From the NCBI RefSeq assembly GCF_036067295.1, contig NZ_CP107954.1:3534001-3598000 (forward strand): DNA of 64,000 nt. The letters are read 5' to 3'. Source of the stretch: Kribbella sp. NBC_00382 (GTDB lineage Bacteria > Actinomycetota > Actinomycetes > Propionibacteriales > Kribbellaceae). Every line of letters starts with the position of its first letter. The stretch's first letter is position 1. Positions 61,386 to 64,000 of the stretch are shown piece after piece. Position numbers and translations under genes: made by a program. The notes beneath the pieces are model-generated. The model searched no databases. It saw only the letters and a program-made list of their open reading frames with translations, and was not told the origin of the DNA.

Positions 61386-61955
61386 ATGAAAGCGATCCGT
61401 TACGACAGCCCGGAGGCTGACATCGGCACAGATGGGGGACCCGAGCTGGAGTTCGGTCAGCTCTTCGACGCCTATGCTGCCCCGCTGCACCGGTACCTCG
61501 CCCGCCGGGTCGGCCCGGACCATGCCCACGACCTGGTCAGCGAGACCTTCCTCGCCGCCTACAAACAACGCCAGACCTACGACCCCGCTACGGCCGCGGT
61601 CCGCAGCTGGCTCTACGGCATCGCGACCAACCTCGCCCGGCGCCACGTCCGCCAGGAAGTCCGGGGTCTCCGGGCAACAGCCCGCGCCGACAACACGCCG
61701 TACCAGCCCTCGCATGACGGGATGGTCGCGGACCGCGTGGACGCCCAGGCAATGGCTCGCCAAATCGCCCCGGCGATTGCGGAATTGTCCGACGGTGACC
61801 GCGACGTCCTGTTCCTGACCTCGTGGGCCGAGCTGACGACCGTCGAGGTTGCCGACGCGTTAGGCATCCCGGTCGGCACCGTGCGATCTCGCCTGCATCG
61901 CATCCGTCGCCACCTTCGCACCACCATCGCTCTGGAGGCGATCCACCATGACTGA
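61386..61955 (+). CDS. ECF RNA polymerase sigma factor
   Basis: A 189-aa sigma factor. Region 2: FGQLFDAYAAPLHRYLARRV then GPDHAHDLVSETFLAAYKQR and VRSWLYGIATNLARRHVRQE. Region 4: LSDGDRDVLFLTSWAELTTV then EVADALGIPVGTVRSRLHRI, an intact HTH. It is the branch usually paired with CU044_5270 proteins. ATG 61386 is the first plausible start; the open frame upstream is antisense to the NTF2-like gene. It overlaps the next gene by 8 nt. Confidence 0.9.
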   Translation: MKAIRYDSPEADIGTDGGPELEFGQLFDAYAAPLHRYLARRVGPDHAHDLVSETFLAAYKQRQTYDPATAAVRSWLYGIATNLARRHVRQEVRGLRATARADNTPYQPSHDGMVADRVDAQAMARQIAPAIAELSDGDRDVLFLTSWAELTTVEVADALGIPVGTVRSRLHRIRRHLRTTIALEAIHHD

Positions 61956-62994
61956 CGACAAGCTGATCGACCTGTGGTCCGAGGACGAGCTCGACCGTGC
62001 CCTCGGCGCCCTGCACGACGACGTACCGACCGACGACACTCGGCTCGAGGCCTCCCGCGCCACGTTTCTGGCGACCATCGATCGTCCCGTACGCCGTAAG
62101 CGCCGACGCTGGACATATGCGCTGACAGCGGCCGCCGCCGTCACCACCCTTGTAGTCGGCGGCTTCCTGGTCACCACCAACTCACCCGGCGGCACCGCCG
62201 AGGCGAAGGCTGCCCTCAACTCCGCCGCCGACCACGTGGTTGCCAAGGACCCGGTGATCCCACCCGGCAAGTACCGCTACCGGGTCAGCCACGGCTGGGT
62301 GATGGGCATGACCGAGACCACCCCGAACCACGCTGTGACCTATCTCGAAGAGCAACTCACCGAGACCTGGATCCCGGCCGACCGCACCCAGGAATGGATG
62401 CAGCGCAGCACCTCCACCGGCAAGCGGAAGCTGGCCCAGGGCACCCAGCAAGAGCTGGACGCGGTGAACAAAATGATGAACGACAACACGCCGCCGGAGG
62501 TCCTCCGTGCCAAATGCGGTGACTTCTACCTCGACGCAGGACAGCAGCCCTGCACGCGAGCGGGCGGCTGGCAGGACCCAACGCCGGAATGGGCGGCGGG
62601 CCTACCGACCGACCCGAAGGCTCTGTACAAGCGGCTCAAGAAGGATGCGCCGCGCAACAGTCGGGGCGAGACCGAGTTGCTCGTCTACGCCGCCGACGCG
62701 CTCCGGACAGGCCAGGTCCCGGCCGACGTACGGTCCGCGTTGTACCGGGCCCTGGGCAACCTCGATCACCTCGAGGTGTCGGACCGCGCCGCCAACCTGG
62801 ACGGCAAGGTCGGCATCGCGTACGGCAGCGACGACGGCAAGGAACGCCAGGAGATCATCATCGATCCGCGGACCGGCGACTACATCGGTGAGCGCCAGGT
62901 CGTCACCAGCGGCAAGCAGCGTGGTCAGGTGGTCGGTTTCAGCTCGGTCGCCATGAGCATTGTCGATCGGATCGGAACCCGTCCCACCCGCTGA
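61948..62994 (+). CDS. CU044_5270 family membrane protein
   Basis: A 348-aa protein. A cytoplasmic N-terminus (LWSEDELDRALGALHDDVPT) and RRKRRRW precede one membrane segment (TYALTAAAAVTTLVVGGFLV). A large extracellular domain with GKYRYRVSHGWVMGM and a C-terminal IIIDPRTGDYIGERQVV block follows. The family is found almost exclusively with ECF sigma factors in actinobacteria and is thought to couple an external signal to them, but no ligand is known. It overlaps the sigma gene by 8 nt. Confidence 0.85.
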   Translation: MTDDKLIDLWSEDELDRALGALHDDVPTDDTRLEASRATFLATIDRPVRRKRRRWTYALTAAAAVTTLVVGGFLVTTNSPGGTAEAKAALNSAADHVVAKDPVIPPGKYRYRVSHGWVMGMTETTPNHAVTYLEEQLTETWIPADRTQEWMQRSTSTGKRKLAQGTQQELDAVNKMMNDNTPPEVLRAKCGDFYLDAGQQPCTRAGGWQDPTPEWAAGLPTDPKALYKRLKKDAPRNSRGETELLVYAADALRTGQVPADVRSALYRALGNLDHLEVSDRAANLDGKVGIAYGSDDGKERQEIIIDPRTGDYIGERQVVTSGKQRGQVVGFSSVAMSIVDRIGTRPTR

Positions 62995-63061
62995 GCAACA
63001 AACCCGGCGAGGTGGACGTCATCCTCTGCAAGGATGTGGGTTTCCGAGGGAGAGGGGCGGC

Positions 63062-63994
63062 ATGCCTGAGCTGGCTGTTCGCACACAGGCGCTGCGGAAG
63101 ACGTACCGGACCCGGCGGGGCAAGCGGGTCGTCGCGGTGCAGGGGCTCGATCTGGAGGTCCCTATCGGCGGCGTGCACGGCTTCCTCGGGCCGAACGGCT
63201 CGGGCAAGACGACCTCGATCCGGATGCTGCTCGGGCTGGTCCGGGCCGACGCCGGCACGATGACCGTGTTCGATCAGGTGGTACCGGACCGGCTGCCCGA
63301 CGTCGTCGGGCGGATCGGCGCGATCGTCGAGTCGCCGAAGTTCTTTCCCGCGTTCACCGGGCGGAAGAACCTCGAACTGCTCGCCGACGCGATCGGTGCG
63401 CCGCGCAAGCGGGTCGGCGAGGTGCTCGAGGAGACCTCGCTGAACGAACGCGGCAAGGACCGGTTCAAGACCTACTCGCTCGGTATGAAGCAGCGGCTCG
63501 CGATCGCCGCCACGCTCCTCAAAGAGCCTGACCTGCTGATCTTCGACGAGCCGACCAACGGCCTCGACCCGGCCGGTATCCGGGAGATCCGCGAGACGAT
63601 GCGCGGGCTGGGGGCGCAGGGCCGGACGGTCCTGGTCAGCAGCCACATCCTGGCCGAGGTCGAGCAGGTCGCGGACACCGTCTCGATCATCGGCCACGGC
63701 CGGTTGCTTGCCTCCGGCACCGTCGCCGAGGTGATCGGCGGCAGCGGCAAGTCCACCGTGAAGATCCGGGTGGACCAGCTGGACCGGGCCGCCTCGATCC
63801 TGACCACCTCCGGCCTGACGGTACGGGCCGAAGGCAACTATCTCTTCGTCGACGGCGCCGAGCACTCGGCCGAGGTGACGAGGCGCCTGGCCCAGCAGGA
63901 GTTGTACGTGTCCGAGCTGATCCCGGTCCGCGCGGACCTGGAGTCCGTCTTCCTCGAGCTGACCGCCGACGAGGGTCTGGGAGGCGACCAGTGA
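63062..63994 (+). CDS. ABC exporter ATP-binding protein
   Basis: A 310-aa DrrA/CcmA-type ATPase. Walker A is FLGPNGSGKTTSIRML, the signature is YSLGMKQRLAIAATLL (GMKQR rather than LSGGQ, usual in this group), Walker B is LLIFDEPTNGLDP and the switch His is in VSSHILAEVEQ. The C-terminal 70 residues form the regulatory extension. ATG 63062 has GAGAGGGG upstream. Its stop overlaps the next gene, a predicted permease, at the right edge. Substrate unknown. Confidence 0.9.
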   Translation: MPELAVRTQALRKTYRTRRGKRVVAVQGLDLEVPIGGVHGFLGPNGSGKTTSIRMLLGLVRADAGTMTVFDQVVPDRLPDVVGRIGAIVESPKFFPAFTGRKNLELLADAIGAPRKRVGEVLEETSLNERGKDRFKTYSLGMKQRLAIAATLLKEPDLLIFDEPTNGLDPAGIREIRETMRGLGAQGRTVLVSSHILAEVEQVADTVSIIGHGRLLASGTVAEVIGGSGKSTVKIRVDQLDRAASILTTSGLTVRAEGNYLFVDGAEHSAEVTRRLAQQELYVSELIPVRADLESVFLELTADEGLGGDQ

Positions 63995-64000
63995 TCCGCC
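63991..64000 (+). CDS. Start of the ABC exporter permease (truncated by the window edge)
   Basis: GTG at 63991 overlaps the ATPase stop (GTGA) and reads Met-Ile-Arg before the sequence ends. The 4-nt overlap and partner order are typical of ABC-2 exporter pairs, but only three codons are visible, so this is inferred. Confidence 0.4.

Overview
The window is high-GC actinobacterial chromosome. The evidence is a mycothiol biosynthesis gene (mshA), CarD, the SenX3-RegX3 phosphate two-component system, many GTG starts, many apparently leaderless genes, streptogrisin-type proteases and CU044_5270-family proteins. The core order (mshA, ybjN-like, gpmA, phoU, senX3, regX3, lipoprotein, carD, ispD, ispF, later cysS and rlmB) matches the conserved block of Streptomyces and Nocardioidaceae. 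My best guess is Kribbella or a close relative; this is inference, not a database result. No tRNA, rRNA, insertion sequence or CRISPR array was seen.

Region by region. (1) 1-5296: the 5' end of typA, a TetR gene with a leader hairpin, an AbiE-type toxin-antitoxin pair, two short-chain dehydrogenases and their divergent XRE/MmyB-like regulator. (2) 5301-14973: the conserved housekeeping block. PHO-box-like repeats lie between phoU and senX3, and a siderophore-binding lipoprotein gene sits behind a near-perfect DtxR/IdeR iron box. (3) 14967-18623: a nitrilase/LysR divergent pair, a two-TM gene broken by a frameshift, and an M1 peptidase. (4) 18623-22591: a Pls/PosA-type single-module membrane NRPS (epsilon-poly-lysine synthetase architecture) with a lysine-like specificity code. 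(5) 23089-31576: four paralogous membrane-anchored zinc metallopeptidases and two DUF2207 membrane proteins, arranged as two copies of a divergent pair plus two extra peptidases. (6) 31635-42834: a largely secreted set with a C39-like peptidase, GH25 muramidase, PhoD-type phosphatase and three streptogrisins. It is interrupted by cysS-rlmB and by a solitary AbiEi/endonuclease-like gene bracketed by two 72-bp hairpins. (7) 42892-49130: TetR with acyl-CoA dehydrogenase and SDR, a Phd/VapC pair, an ECF sigma factor with a membrane partner, and a DUF4032 gene. (8) 49217-55274: LacI, a sugar ABC transporter and a GH13 alpha-glucosidase. (9) 55325-56915: HipBA with three evenly spaced operators. (10) 57034-60717: a copper operon csoR-copZ-periplasmic protein-copA, whose CsoR operator also looks like the terminator of the next gene. 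(11) 60834-64000: an NTF2-like protein, an ECF sigma factor with a CU044_5270 protein, and the start of an ABC exporter.

The strongest second-look items are the duplicated peptidase/DUF2207 locus, the Pls-M1 peptidase overlap with a lysine-like code, the twin hairpins around the AbiEi-like gene, the 26-bp-periodic hipBA operators, the dual operator/terminator upstream of csoR, and a genome-style excess of the tetranucleotide GTAC. Four loci related to toxin-antitoxin systems lie within 64 kb.
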